From: Elusimicrobiota bacterium
GTDB taxonomy: Bacteria > Elusimicrobiota > Elusimicrobia > JACQJP01
Assembly: GCA_016204975.1 (NCBI GenBank)
Contig: JACQJP010000029.1
Span: forward strand, 1 to 33,802
Reading direction: 5' to 3'
Length of the DNA stretch: 33,802 nucleotides
Position 1 is the stretch's first letter, and the number at the start of each line of letters is the position of its first letter. The position numbers were made by a program, and so were the translations under genes. The notes beneath the pieces were generated by a model that was not told the origin of the DNA, searched no databases, and saw nothing but the letters and a program-made list of their open reading frames with translations. Shown piece by piece: positions 19,950 through 29,490 of this stretch.

Positions 19950-20859
19950 AACCCTGTCGCCCTCCTTCATCCGAAAACTGCTGCCGAAAAGACTCCCCTT
20001 CTACCATAAGGGGCACTGCGGCCATGTCTTGATTGTGGCCGGCTCCAGAGGAATGCTGGGGTCTGCGGGCCTGGCCGCCCTGGGGGCCTTAAGAAGCGGA
20101 GCAGGTCTGGTGACCGTGGCCACACCGGAAAGCCTGGAGCCCCACCTCTGTGGAAAAATTCTGGAGTGTCTGACGCTGCCGCTGCCGGAAACCCGGGAGG
20201 CTTCTCTCTCCTTCGATGCCTTGATCCCCATCCTGGAATTCTGCCGCAGACGCCGGGTGAGCTCGCTCGCCATCGGCCCGGGCCTTTCGGAGCACGCGGA
20301 AACCGTAGCCTTGACCCGCGCCCTGGTCGTCCAAAACCCGGTTCCGGCGGTCCTGGATGCAGACGGGCTCAACGCCTTCCGCGCTCCCTCTGACCTTCAT
20401 AGCAAAATAGAAATCCTGGCCCAATCCCACACCCCTTGGATACTCACCCCCCATCCCGGGGAGATGGGTGCGCTCCTGGCCCACCAGACGCGGCAAATTC
20501 AAAAAGACCGACCCCGCGCCGTCCTCGAGCTGGCCCGGCGCACGCGGCAAATCTGCGTCCTCAAGGGCCATGAAACCCTGATCGCCTACAAAAAAGAACT
20601 CTGGAAAAACCCCACCGGCAACGCGGGGATGGCCACAGGGGGCAGTGGAGACGTCCTAAGCGGAATGATCGCCGCCTGGATCGGCCAAGGGAGCCCCTCT
20701 GATCCCCCATTCGAAAAGGCCCTCCGGGCAGCCCTGCTGGGGGTCTACCTCCACGGGCTGGCTGGAGATTTAGCCGCCCGAGAGCTCACCCCCTATTCCC
20801 TGACCGCCACCGACATCGCCGCCGCCATTCCCAAGGCCATCCAAAAAATTTTAAAATGA
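19939..20859 (+). CDS. nnrD: ADP-dependent NAD(P)H-hydrate dehydratase (YjeF C-terminal domain)
   Basis: YHKGHCGHVLIVAGSRGMLGSAGLAALGALRSGAGLVTVATPES; GNAGMATGGSGDVLSGMIAAW. Start at internal ATG 19939 rather than ORF-track 19606. Confidence 0.88.
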   Translation: MKNKTLSPSFIRKLLPKRLPFYHKGHCGHVLIVAGSRGMLGSAGLAALGALRSGAGLVTVATPESLEPHLCGKILECLTLPLPETREASLSFDALIPILEFCRRRRVSSLAIGPGLSEHAETVALTRALVVQNPVPAVLDADGLNAFRAPSDLHSKIEILAQSHTPWILTPHPGEMGALLAHQTRQIQKDRPRAVLELARRTRQICVLKGHETLIAYKKELWKNPTGNAGMATGGSGDVLSGMIAAWIGQGSPSDPPFEKALRAALLGVYLHGLAGDLAARELTPYSLTATDIAAAIPKAIQKILK

Positions 20860-20866
20860 CCTCCCG

Positions 20867-21295
20867 ATGCCTAAAACGCACATCGCCCGCTCGGAACAGG
20901 AGACCATCCGCCTGGCCAGGCACCTCGCCAAGAAACTGTCCCTGGGAGCGGTGTTGGCCCTACGGGGGCCTTTGGGCAGCGGGAAAACCACCTTCCTGCG
21001 CGGAGTCGCATCCGGATTGGGCTCGAAAGACCTGGTCCGTAGCCCCACCTTTACCCTCCTGCAACGCTACGGTGTCCCTCGCGGAAAATTCCTCTACCAC
21101 CTGGACCTTTACCGCCTGAGTCCCAAGGACTTAGATTCCGCGGGCCTATGGGAATACCTCTCCCCTCAAAACGGCTGGACCGCCATCGAATGGCCCCAAA
21201 TCATACAGCGCTACCTTCCCAAACCCCACTGGGAGATCCGCCTGGAGCACCGCTCTCCCACTGCTCGGAGCATTCGGATCGAGGTGGTGGGATGA
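20867..21295 (+). CDS. tsaE: tRNA threonylcarbamoyladenosine biosynthesis ATPase TsaE
   Basis: LALRGPLGSGKTTFLRGVASGLG, SPTFTLLQRY, LYHLDLYRL. Confidence 0.9.
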   Translation: MPKTHIARSEQETIRLARHLAKKLSLGAVLALRGPLGSGKTTFLRGVASGLGSKDLVRSPTFTLLQRYGVPRGKFLYHLDLYRLSPKDLDSAGLWEYLSPQNGWTAIEWPQIIQRYLPKPHWEIRLEHRSPTARSIRIEVVG

Positions 21296-22041
21296 AAAGG
21301 CTCTTGGCCATAGAAACCACCAGCCACTGGCTGAGCCTGGCCATTCTCAAAAACGGCCGGATCCTGACCCAAAGCAACCTCTTGGCCCGAACCTCCCACG
21401 ACCAAAAGATCTTTCCTCAGCTCAACCTCCTCCTTAGGAAATCAAAAACCAAGGCCTCCCAGATCCAGGCGGTGGCCGTCTCCCGAGGCCCGGGAAGGTT
21501 CACCGGCATCCGCATCGGATTAGCCTTCGCGCGGGCGCTGGGATGGAGCCTACAGATCCCGGTCTGGGGGGTAAGTTCCCTGGACGCACTGGCCTGGCAT
21601 GCGGCGAAAAGGCTAAAATTACGGCGGGACACAAAACCCGGGGGGGCCAACTCCCTGTACCTTTGTCCGATGGTGACCGCCGTCCGCAACGAAGTCTTGA
21701 CCGCCCTCTATCGATACCCTGTCCATGGCCCCCACAGGCCGGACCCCCCTTCCTCTCTGAGGCGAATTTCGCAGTACCGATGGCTGGCCGCAGAAAAGAT
21801 GGCTGAGTTTCTCACTCCGCATCTTTCCCGCTCCGCCCCGCTCGGTTTTACCGGAGACGCCGCCCAGACGCACCACAAGCTCCTTAAGACCCTGTTTTCC
21901 ACCCGCTCCCTATTTTGGATCCGCTCCGCCTATCCACAGGCCGCCGCCGTCGGGGAACTGGCCCAGGCCCGAACCTCCGCCGGAGCCTGCGAACCGCCCG
22001 TTCCCTTGTATATAAAACCAGGATCCTTCGAGCAAAAATAA
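21292..22041 (+). CDS. tsaB: tRNA threonylcarbamoyladenosine biosynthesis protein TsaB
   Basis: MKRLLAIETTSHWLSLAIL, VSRGPGRFTGIRIGLAFARALG; ATG overlaps the tsaE stop. Confidence 0.88.
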   Translation: MKRLLAIETTSHWLSLAILKNGRILTQSNLLARTSHDQKIFPQLNLLLRKSKTKASQIQAVAVSRGPGRFTGIRIGLAFARALGWSLQIPVWGVSSLDALAWHAAKRLKLRRDTKPGGANSLYLCPMVTAVRNEVLTALYRYPVHGPHRPDPPSSLRRISQYRWLAAEKMAEFLTPHLSRSAPLGFTGDAAQTHHKLLKTLFSTRSLFWIRSAYPQAAAVGELAQARTSAGACEPPVPLYIKPGSFEQK

Positions 22042-24168
22042 ATGGAAATAAAAAAAGCGGTATTGGCTGCGATCCTTCCCGCCCTCCTGGCCCCCGGCCC
22101 CCTCTACGCGGCAAAACGCTCGCCCTACTTCCATTATCTCCAGGCGGTGCTTCATGAAAAGACGGGGGAGTACCAGCAAGCCATCGAGGCGTACCAAAAA
22201 ACCTTGGAACTGGATCCCCAGGCCGCCTTCGTCCACCGACAGATCGCGGAGCTCTATCTCCAGATGAACCAGCCCCAGAAGGCACGGGATGCCGCCCTTC
22301 GCGCCGCGAAGCTGGAACCGGATGATGCGGAGGTGCTCTACCTGCTGGGCAGCGCCCACTGGGCCTTGGGGGAGTTGGAGGAGGCCAAAGAAAATTTTGA
22401 AAAGATCCTTCAAATTGACCCGCAGTACGACTCGGCCCTGCTCTCCCTGGCCCAACTCCACCTTTCCCTGGATTTGGAAAAATCGGAGCATTATCTTAAG
22501 CGCTACCTCCAGCTTCATCCGAATTCCCTGGAAACCCATACGCAACTGGCCCTCCTCCAGCAAAAGCGGGGGAAACTGCAAGAGGCGGAGCAGTCTCTCC
22601 GGCAGGCCTTGGACGCCAACCCCGGATACCTCCAGGCCCGCTACCACCTGGCACAGCTCTACGAGATTGCCAAGGATACCTCCGCCGCCTTGGAACAATA
22701 CCTCAAAATCCATGATCAGAACTCCACGGACGCCCAAGTGACCTCGCGGCTCGGCGAATTGTTCTATTTTTCACAGCAAAATCAGAAGGCGGAGGAGTTT
22801 TTTCAACAAACCCTCAAACTCGAATCCAATGACCCCACCGCCCGGCTCTGGCTGGCCCTTCTGGCGGAGGAGGCCAAGAACTGGAGCCTCGCCCAAAAAC
22901 ATCTACAAAAGCTGGCCTCTCTCTCACAAGATCCCAAGCTCCACCTGCGGCTCAGCTACTACCAGACCCAACAAGGAAAGATTGAAGAGGCGGTCGGGAC
23001 GCTGAAGGAGGCCCGCCGCCTGTGGCCGCAGGATGCGGAAATCGCCTATTTCCTCTCCCTGGGCTACGAAGATCTTGGCCGATACGACCCCGCCATCCAA
23101 ATACTGGAGGAGGTGCTCCAGGCCCGGCCCGAGGAGAAACTCCTGCGCTTTCAGTTGGGAGCCCTCTACGAAAAGGCAGGGGATGTCCCCAAGATGGAAA
23201 AACACTTCCGGACCTACCTCTCCCGCTATCCCGAGGATGCCTCCGCCCTCAATTACCTAGGGTACTCCCTGGTGGACCGAGACATGAAACTCCAGCAAGC
23301 GCAGGAGCTGCTCCAGAAAGCGCTGAAGATTGATCCGGACAATGGAGCCTACCTGGACTCCTGGGGATGGCTGCTCTTCAAAAAGGGGGAGCCGCAAAAG
23401 GCTCTGGAGCCGCTGGAACGCGCCCTCAAAAAGGTCCCCCAGGACCCGGTCATCTCGGAGCACCTAGGCGAGGTCTACCTGGCGCTCAAAGAATCGCGGC
23501 AGGCCTGGTTGGCTTTTCGACGCGCCCTCCCGGGGCACTCGGACCAGTCCAGCATCCGCAAGCGCCTTGCCCGCATCGAATCCCAATGGAGTCCGGAAAA
23601 GCTGGCTCAACAACTTCTTCGTTTTCTCCATCTCGAGCACTCTAAAATCCAAACGCTCAGGGGCCGCATCCAATTGGAAGGAAAAATCCACGGCCAACAC
23701 TTGCGCTTTCACGGATGGATTCTCTACGAACACCCGGAGCGTCTCCTCCTGGAGTTTATCGGACCCTTTTGGGTACCGGCTTGGAAGGCACAACTCCAAG
23801 GGGAGTCCTTTCAGATGACCCCCCTTCAGATTCCGGGGATTCCCGAGGAGCTCGTTGGGGAGACCGCCGCCGCATCCCTCCAAATCCTGCGAAGCTACCT
23901 TTCCGGAGAACTCTTCTCCTCATCCGGAAAGGCCCATTATCGTTCGGGATGGTGGAAAAGTTCCATTGAGGCCGAGGACCGAAAATGGATCTTCCCATCA
24001 AAAAACCGCTGGGGCCACCCCCGCTCCATCCAAATCCTCCCTCACTACTCGCTCCATTTTCCCGAAGACACAGATCCGGCTTCCCCTCCGCCCCCCTCCA
24101 TCGAATTTCACGGGCCTCGGTGGGAGTTCCGGCTGACCTTGGAGAGCGTTTCCCTTCAAAAAAAATAA
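22042..24168 (+). CDS. TPR-repeat protein with C-terminal envelope-type domain (LolB/DUF4292-like by appearance)
   Basis: Many 34-residue TPR repeats (e.g. GEYQQAIEAYQKTLELDPQAAFVHRQIAELYLQM); C-terminal ~150 aa non-TPR, beta-rich appearance. Confidence 0.75.
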   Translation: MEIKKAVLAAILPALLAPGPLYAAKRSPYFHYLQAVLHEKTGEYQQAIEAYQKTLELDPQAAFVHRQIAELYLQMNQPQKARDAALRAAKLEPDDAEVLYLLGSAHWALGELEEAKENFEKILQIDPQYDSALLSLAQLHLSLDLEKSEHYLKRYLQLHPNSLETHTQLALLQQKRGKLQEAEQSLRQALDANPGYLQARYHLAQLYEIAKDTSAALEQYLKIHDQNSTDAQVTSRLGELFYFSQQNQKAEEFFQQTLKLESNDPTARLWLALLAEEAKNWSLAQKHLQKLASLSQDPKLHLRLSYYQTQQGKIEEAVGTLKEARRLWPQDAEIAYFLSLGYEDLGRYDPAIQILEEVLQARPEEKLLRFQLGALYEKAGDVPKMEKHFRTYLSRYPEDASALNYLGYSLVDRDMKLQQAQELLQKALKIDPDNGAYLDSWGWLLFKKGEPQKALEPLERALKKVPQDPVISEHLGEVYLALKESRQAWLAFRRALPGHSDQSSIRKRLARIESQWSPEKLAQQLLRFLHLEHSKIQTLRGRIQLEGKIHGQHLRFHGWILYEHPERLLLEFIGPFWVPAWKAQLQGESFQMTPLQIPGIPEELVGETAAASLQILRSYLSGELFSSSGKAHYRSGWWKSSIEAEDRKWIFPSKNRWGHPRSIQILPHYSLHFPEDTDPASPPPPSIEFHGPRWEFRLTLESVSLQKK

Positions 24169-24169
24169 C

Positions 24170-25042
24170 TTGAATCTCCGCGCCCCCGCCAAAATCAACC
24201 TCTACCTGGAAGTCCTTGGAGTGCGCCCCGACGGGTACCACCGTCTAAAGACGCTGTTCGCCAGAATCTCATGGGCAGACGAGATATGCCTGCGCCTGCG
24301 TCCTTGTGGCCTCACGGTGCGCACCCACCCACCGGAACTTTTTCCCCAACGCAAAAACCTCTGCAGGGCGGCCGCCCTGGCCTTGCAGCGCGAGGCCGGA
24401 GTACGCGCCGGGGCGCGGGTCCTGCTGAAAAAGAAAATCCCGATCGGCGCGGGCTTGGGGGGCGGCTCCTCGGATGCCGCGGCGGTCCTGAAGGGCCTGT
24501 GCCGGCTCTGGAAATTGCCCCTTCCCATCCCACGCCTGGCCCGCCTAGGAGCCCGCCTGGGCTCCGATGTCTGTTTCTTTCTTTATGATACGCCTTACGC
24601 CGTCGGCACGGGACGAGGGGAGCATATCCTGCCTCTGCGACCCCAAAAAATAAAGACCTATTGGATCGTCCTCCTCTTTCCCCGGTTTTCCCTTTCCACC
24701 CGGGAGGTTTACGGAAACCTACGAAAATTCCAAAGACTCCCCAACCCCAACTTGACAGCCCCGGCAAATCTTGATAGACTCAGATTCCACCTGGAACGCG
24801 GGTCCTTCCTCGAAAACTGGGTGGATTTTTTATTTAACCGTCTTGAGGATGTGGTGGTGCCTTCCTACCCGGAAATCGGACACATCCAACGGTCCCTTCA
24901 GAAGCTGGGAGCCTCCCAGGCGCGCCTGTCCGGGTCCGGCTCCTGTGTCTTCGGCCTCTTTTCGAGCCGGTCACAGGCGATCCGGACGGCCCGAGCCTTG
25001 AGATCCTATCCTTGGGAATGTCGGATCGCCCGAATGGGATAG
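24170..25042 (+). CDS. ispE: 4-diphosphocytidyl-2-C-methyl-D-erythritol kinase
   Basis: APAKINLYLEVLGVRPDGYHRL, IPIGAGLGGGSSDAAAVL, ARLSGSGSCVFGLF; TTG start. Confidence 0.92.
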   Translation: MNLRAPAKINLYLEVLGVRPDGYHRLKTLFARISWADEICLRLRPCGLTVRTHPPELFPQRKNLCRAAALALQREAGVRAGARVLLKKKIPIGAGLGGGSSDAAAVLKGLCRLWKLPLPIPRLARLGARLGSDVCFFLYDTPYAVGTGRGEHILPLRPQKIKTYWIVLLFPRFSLSTREVYGNLRKFQRLPNPNLTAPANLDRLRFHLERGSFLENWVDFLFNRLEDVVVPSYPEIGHIQRSLQKLGASQARLSGSGSCVFGLFSSRSQAIRTARALRSYPWECRIARMG

Positions 25043-25326
25043 CCGTGACCATCACCGAAGTCCGCGTGCACCTGAGGTCCGAAGAAAAACTCAAGGCCTT
25101 CGTCACCATGACATTCGACGACTGCTTTGTGGTGCGGAATATGAAAATCGTCCAAGGATCCAAGGGATTGATCCTGTGCATGCCTTCCCGAAAATTTCCG
25201 GACGGGTCCTATAAAGACGTGGCCCATCCCATCAAATCAGAGTTCAGAAGAATACTGGAAGAAAAGGCCTTAGCCGCCTACGAACAGGAGCTGAAAAACA
25301 AACCCAATCCGGATTCGGCCTCTTAA
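25018..25326 (+). CDS. spoVG: SpoVG family regulator
   Basis: ITEVRVHL..LKAFVTMTFDDCFVVRNMKIVQGSKGLILCMPSRK..DVAHPI. Confidence 0.93.
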   Translation: MSDRPNGIAVTITEVRVHLRSEEKLKAFVTMTFDDCFVVRNMKIVQGSKGLILCMPSRKFPDGSYKDVAHPIKSEFRRILEEKALAAYEQELKNKPNPDSAS

Positions 25327-25330
25327 CCAT

Positions 25331-25402
25331 TCCCGGGTGGTGTAACTGGTAACACAGGAGACTTTGGATCTCCCATTCTAGGTTCGAGCCCTAGCCCGGG
25401 AG
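25331..25402 (+). tRNA. tRNA-Gln (anticodon TTG)
   Basis: Acceptor TCCCGGG/CCCGGGA, anticodon stem-loop GGAGA-CTTTGGA-TCTCC, T-arm CTAGG-TTCGAGC-CCTAG. Confidence 0.93.
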
Positions 25403-25413
25403 ATAGTTCGGCA

Positions 25414-26820
25414 ATGTCGAAAAAATCAAAGCCCGCACGCCCTCCTCAAGGCTCCCAAAAATTGGGTGTCGTGATCCTCGCGGCGGGGGAAGGAACCCGC
25501 ATGAAATCCTCCCTCCCAAAGGCCCTACATCCCTTGGGAGGACAGCCCATGATCCTGCACCTGCTAAGAACGGTCCGGCTCTTGAAGCCCGATGCGGTCG
25601 CGGTAGTGACCGGACATGAAGCCAAACAAGTGGAAGCCGCCCTAAAACCCCAAGCCCCCCTCTTCAAGAAACTGGAGCTTATTTGCCAAACCCGGCAGAT
25701 GGGAACCGGCCACGCGGTGACCTGCGCCCAGAACTTCATCCGCTGCTTCGAAGAAATCATGATCCTGTGCGCGGACACGCCGCTGCTCGGCTTCGAATCC
25801 CTCTGGCAACTGCTCCAGATCTTCCGCAACCAAAAGTACCAGGTGGCCCTTCTGACCGCGCGGCTCTTAAATCCCAGAGGATACGGAAGGGTGATACGGG
25901 GAGCTACGGGCGACATTCTGAAAATCGTAGAGGAGTTGGAAGCCTCTCCCAAAGAGCTCAACACCCATGAGATCAACACCGGGGCCTATTGTTTTCAAAG
26001 CCCGTCACTCCTCAACATTTGTAAAACGCTGACGTCTTCCGGCGCAAAAAAGGAGTATTATCTGACGGATGCCGTGCAGCTCCTTCGATCCCAGGGCGGG
26101 CGTATCGGCGCCTGGATTTGCCCGAACGCAGATGAAATCCTGGGAATCAACAGCCTCATCCAGCTGGCCCAGGCCGAGCGGATCCTCTCCCGGAGAACCC
26201 TGGAAAACCTGATGCGCATCGGGGTGACCATCCTGGATCCCATGCAAACCTATGTGGACTCCACCGTTCTCGTGGAGCCGGACACCCTGCTCTATCCAGG
26301 AACCATCTTGAAAGGCAATTCAAAAATCGCCTCCCATTGCCAGATCGGCCCCTTCAGCTTTTTGGAAAACACCCAAGTGGGGCCCCACTCTGTGGTTCTC
26401 TATTCGGTGGCGGTGGAAGCTCGGATCGCAGACCACGCGATCATCGGGCCCTTCTCGCACCTGCGGCAGGGATCCTCCATCGGGTCCTACAGCAAAATCG
26501 GAAACTTCACGGAAATTAAGGCCTCCAGGATCGGCCGGGCCACCAAGGTTCCCCATCTGGCCTACATCGGGGACGCGGAGCTGGAAGAAGAGATCAATGT
26601 GGGGGCCGGAACCATCACTTGTAACTACGATGGGCAACAAAAACACAAAACCATTATTCGGGCCAAGTCCTTCATCGGCTCCAACGTCAATCTGGTAGCC
26701 CCGGTCACCATCGGCCACCACGCCGTCATAGGGGCGGGATCTACCATCACCGAAGATGTCCCCCCGGAGACCCTGGCCATCGCCCGGCCCCGCCAAATCC
26801 ATAAGCCCAAAAAGAAATAG
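25414..26820 (+). CDS. glmU: Bifunctional UDP-GlcNAc pyrophosphorylase / glucosamine-1-phosphate N-acetyltransferase
   Basis: VVILAAGEGTRMKSSLPKALHPLGG; left-handed beta-helix repeats; NVGAGTITCNYDGQQKHKT. Confidence 0.95.
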   Translation: MSKKSKPARPPQGSQKLGVVILAAGEGTRMKSSLPKALHPLGGQPMILHLLRTVRLLKPDAVAVVTGHEAKQVEAALKPQAPLFKKLELICQTRQMGTGHAVTCAQNFIRCFEEIMILCADTPLLGFESLWQLLQIFRNQKYQVALLTARLLNPRGYGRVIRGATGDILKIVEELEASPKELNTHEINTGAYCFQSPSLLNICKTLTSSGAKKEYYLTDAVQLLRSQGGRIGAWICPNADEILGINSLIQLAQAERILSRRTLENLMRIGVTILDPMQTYVDSTVLVEPDTLLYPGTILKGNSKIASHCQIGPFSFLENTQVGPHSVVLYSVAVEARIADHAIIGPFSHLRQGSSIGSYSKIGNFTEIKASRIGRATKVPHLAYIGDAELEEEINVGAGTITCNYDGQQKHKTIIRAKSFIGSNVNLVAPVTIGHHAVIGAGSTITEDVPPETLAIARPRQIHKPKKK

Positions 26821-26822
26821 CC

Positions 26823-27767
26823 ATGCCCTCCCCCTACGGATCCCTCAAGATCTTTTCCGGAAATTCCAACCCTGCCCTGGCCCAAGAGATCTGCCGCTAC
26901 CTTCGGGTGCCCCTAGGACGGGCCCGTGTCCGACGGTTTGCGGACGGGGAGATCAGCGCAAAAATCGCAGAGAACGTCCGGGGCTGCGACTGCTTTCTCA
27001 TCCAATCCACCTGCCCGCCGGTCAATGAGAACGCCATGGAGCTTCTGATCCTACTGGACACGTTCCGACGCGCAAGCGCCGAGCGCATCTCCGCGGTCAT
27101 TCCCTACTTCGGCTACGCCCGGGCAGATCGGAAAACAGAGCCCCGCGTGCCCATCAGCGCCAAACTCATGGCCAATTTGCTGACCACCGCAGGGGCCAAT
27201 CGGGTCCTCACCCTGGACCTCCACGCGGGACAAATCCAGGGCTTTTTCGACATTCCCGTAGACCACCTCTACGCCATGCCCGTCTTTCTGGAGCACCTGC
27301 GCAAGAAAAAACTATTCCAACCCGCCATCGTCTCGCCGGACGTGGGAGGGGTGGAGCGGGCTCGCGCCTTCGCCAAACGCCTAAACGCAGGCTTGGTGAT
27401 CATTGACAAAAGGCGCCCCAAACCCAACCAGGCCTCTATCTACCACGTGATCGGGGAGGTCCGAGGCAAAACCACCATCATCTTAGACGACATGATCGAC
27501 ACCGGGGGAACCCTGATTCAGGTCGCCTCCGCACTCAAGAAAAAGGGAGCCCGGCGCATCCTGGCCGCCAGCTCCCATGGAGTTTTTTCCAACCAGGCAT
27601 TAGAGAAGATTGCGGACTCTGCAATCGAAGAAGTGATCATTACCAACACCATCCCATTGCGCCAAAAGAGCGTCAAAAATGTGCGTACCCTTTCGGTGGC
27701 TCCCCTGCTCGGGGAGGCGATCCGGAGAAACCATCTGGGAGAATCGGTGAGCGCACTGTTTGTATAG
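26823..27767 (+). CDS. prs: Ribose-phosphate pyrophosphokinase
   Basis: IFSGNSNPALAQEI, RADRKTEPRVPISAKLMANLL, TTIILDDMIDTGGTL. Confidence 0.95.
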   Translation: MPSPYGSLKIFSGNSNPALAQEICRYLRVPLGRARVRRFADGEISAKIAENVRGCDCFLIQSTCPPVNENAMELLILLDTFRRASAERISAVIPYFGYARADRKTEPRVPISAKLMANLLTTAGANRVLTLDLHAGQIQGFFDIPVDHLYAMPVFLEHLRKKKLFQPAIVSPDVGGVERARAFAKRLNAGLVIIDKRRPKPNQASIYHVIGEVRGKTTIILDDMIDTGGTLIQVASALKKKGARRILAASSHGVFSNQALEKIADSAIEEVIITNTIPLRQKSVKNVRTLSVAPLLGEAIRRNHLGESVSALFV

Positions 27768-27770
27768 AAT

Positions 27771-28541
27771 ATGGAACAAATTCCACTGAAGGCGGAAGAA
27801 AGACCTACCGAAAAAAGGGCCTTCTTAAACCAGTTGAGAAAACAGGGGAGGGTTCCGGCAATCCTCTACGGCCACGGTCCCACCTTGGGCCTTGCGGTGG
27901 TGGAGAGGGATCTCTTGAAGGCCTTGCGGACCCGCGCCGGAACCAACGTGCTCATCAAACTGGAGCATCCCAAAGGCACAGACACCGTGATGTTGAAAGA
28001 GATCCAACACCATGTGGTCCACCACAAAATCCTTCACGTGGATTTTCAGCGCATCTCGCTCAAGGAGAAGATCGAAATCAAAGTCGCAGTGGAGGTGACC
28101 GGGGAGGCCCCGGGGGTGAAACTGCAGGGAGGGGTCCTGGAGCACTTGTTGCGGGAAATCTCCATCCGCTGCCTGCCCACAAAAATCCCGGACTCCGTCC
28201 CGGTGGACGTCTCGCACCTCGAGATCGGAAAACACATCAGCGTCGGGGACCTCGCCGTCCCGGAGGGCGTGGAGATCCTCCACGCGCCGGACCAGATCAT
28301 TGTCCATATCGTGGCTCCCACCAAGGTGGAGGAACCTCCAAAACCGGAAGAGGCGGCTCTGGCCTCAGAGGCCTCGGAGCCGGAGGTGATCGCCAGGGGC
28401 AAAAAGGAGGAGGAAGAAAAGCCTGAGGGAGCCCCCGCCAAGCCGCCGGCACTCCCCGATCGTAGTCGGGTCCCACAGGCCGCAGCCCCAGCCAAGCCCG
28501 ATCCCCCAAAAAAGGAAGGCCAGAAAGAGCCCAAAAAATAG
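27771..28541 (+). CDS. rplY: 50S ribosomal protein L25 (CTC form) with low-complexity C-terminal tail
   Basis: RVPAILYGHG, EIQHHVVHHKILHVDFQRI, L25 TL5 C-terminal domain followed by a K/E/P/A-rich tail. Confidence 0.9.
   Translation: MEQIPLKAEERPTEKRAFLNQLRKQGRVPAILYGHGPTLGLAVVERDLLKALRTRAGTNVLIKLEHPKGTDTVMLKEIQHHVVHHKILHVDFQRISLKEKIEIKVAVEVTGEAPGVKLQGGVLEHLLREISIRCLPTKIPDSVPVDVSHLEIGKHISVGDLAVPEGVEILHAPDQIIVHIVAPTKVEEPPKPEEAALASEASEPEVIARGKKEEEEKPEGAPAKPPALPDRSRVPQAAAPAKPDPPKKEGQKEPKK
28437..28498 (-). repeat. Family-1 dispersed repeat, truncated copy R1 in the L25 tail
   Basis: CCGGCACTCCCCGATCGTAGTCGGGTCCCACAGGCC; flanking direct repeat GCCAAGCC (14 nt GCCCCnGCCAAGCC with one mismatch), 54-bp spacing. 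Confidence 0.8.
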
Positions 28542-28561
28542 ACCAGAAATAAAGACGTCGA

Positions 28562-29167
28562 GTGCTTGAAAACTCCCGATCCGCCCCCCATCCAGAACCT
28601 TCCGTCCGGCTTCTGGTGGGATTGGGCAATCCTGGACCCTCCTATATTCACACCCGGCACAACCTGGGGTTTCAGGTGTTGGACTCCCTGGCGGCGCAGG
28701 AGAAGACCTTCTGGAGATCCTGGAAAAACCAGGCCCGGGTGGCGGAGATTGGCGGGATACAGCTCCTCAAGCCCTTGCGGTACATGAACCGATCGGGGGA
28801 GGTGCTCCAAAGCTTTCTGGAGACCCATCCCCAAGACCCCAGCCGGCTTCTGGTGCTCTATGATGATCTCGACCTTCCGCTGGGGACTCTGCGCCTAAGG
28901 CGATCCGGATCCTCCGGAGGGCATCACGGAATGGACTCCGTTTTAAACAGGCTACGCACCCAAGAGGTTCCGCGCCTGCGCTTAGGCATAGGCCCTGCGC
29001 CGGATCAAAGGGACCCCATCGAATTCGTCTTGGAACCCTTTGCGAAAACTGAGGAGGCTAAGGCACAGGAGATGCGTTGCCGAGCCGTCCAGTGCATTCA
29101 GACCCTTCTGACCGGAGATTGGGAAAGGGCCATGAATCTCTACAATACCCAGAACCTCCCCTCATGA
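28562..29167 (+). CDS. pth: Peptidyl-tRNA hydrolase
   Basis: LLVGLGNPGPSYIHTRHNLGFQVLD, YDDLDLPLGTLRLRRSGSSGGHHGMDSV; GTG start. Confidence 0.93.
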   Translation: MLENSRSAPHPEPSVRLLVGLGNPGPSYIHTRHNLGFQVLDSLAAQEKTFWRSWKNQARVAEIGGIQLLKPLRYMNRSGEVLQSFLETHPQDPSRLLVLYDDLDLPLGTLRLRRSGSSGGHHGMDSVLNRLRTQEVPRLRLGIGPAPDQRDPIEFVLEPFAKTEEAKAQEMRCRAVQCIQTLLTGDWERAMNLYNTQNLPS

Positions 29168-29490
29168 CCCGGACCTATTGCCTACTGAGCCTGCTGTTGG
29201 GTCTCGCCGGTCTGGGTTATCTTTACCGCATGGACCTCATCTGCCGCTTCCACGCCATTTTAAAAAACACCCTCCTTAACGACTCCGTCATTGCCCTGGA
29301 GCGAAGGAAAATCGGGCTCTTTTTGCTTTTCCTCTCCCTGTTTTTCCTATACAAGGCGCTGGCCCGGCCTGCGGGACCCGACTACGGTCGGGGAGTGCCG
29401 GCTCAACACGCCTTTGGGGCCCGGCCTGTGGGACCCGACTACGGTCGGGGAGTGCCGGCTCAACACGCCTTTGGGGCCCGGCCTCGATGA
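29164..29490 (+). CDS. Small membrane protein of unknown function with repeat-derived C-terminus
   Basis: ATG overlaps the pth stop (ATGA); two hydrophobic segments (YCLLSLLLGLAGLGYLY; IGLFLLFLSLFFLY); stop overlaps the next start. Confidence 0.6.
   Translation: MTRTYCLLSLLLGLAGLGYLYRMDLICRFHAILKNTLLNDSVIALERRKIGLFLLFLSLFFLYKALARPAGPDYGRGVPAQHAFGARPVGPDYGRGVPAQHAFGARPR
29361..29484 (+). repeat. Family-1 dispersed repeat, two tandem 57-bp units (R2, R3)
   Basis: GGCCCGGCCT at 29361, 29418 and 29475; the two 57-bp units differ at one base. Confidence 0.95.
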
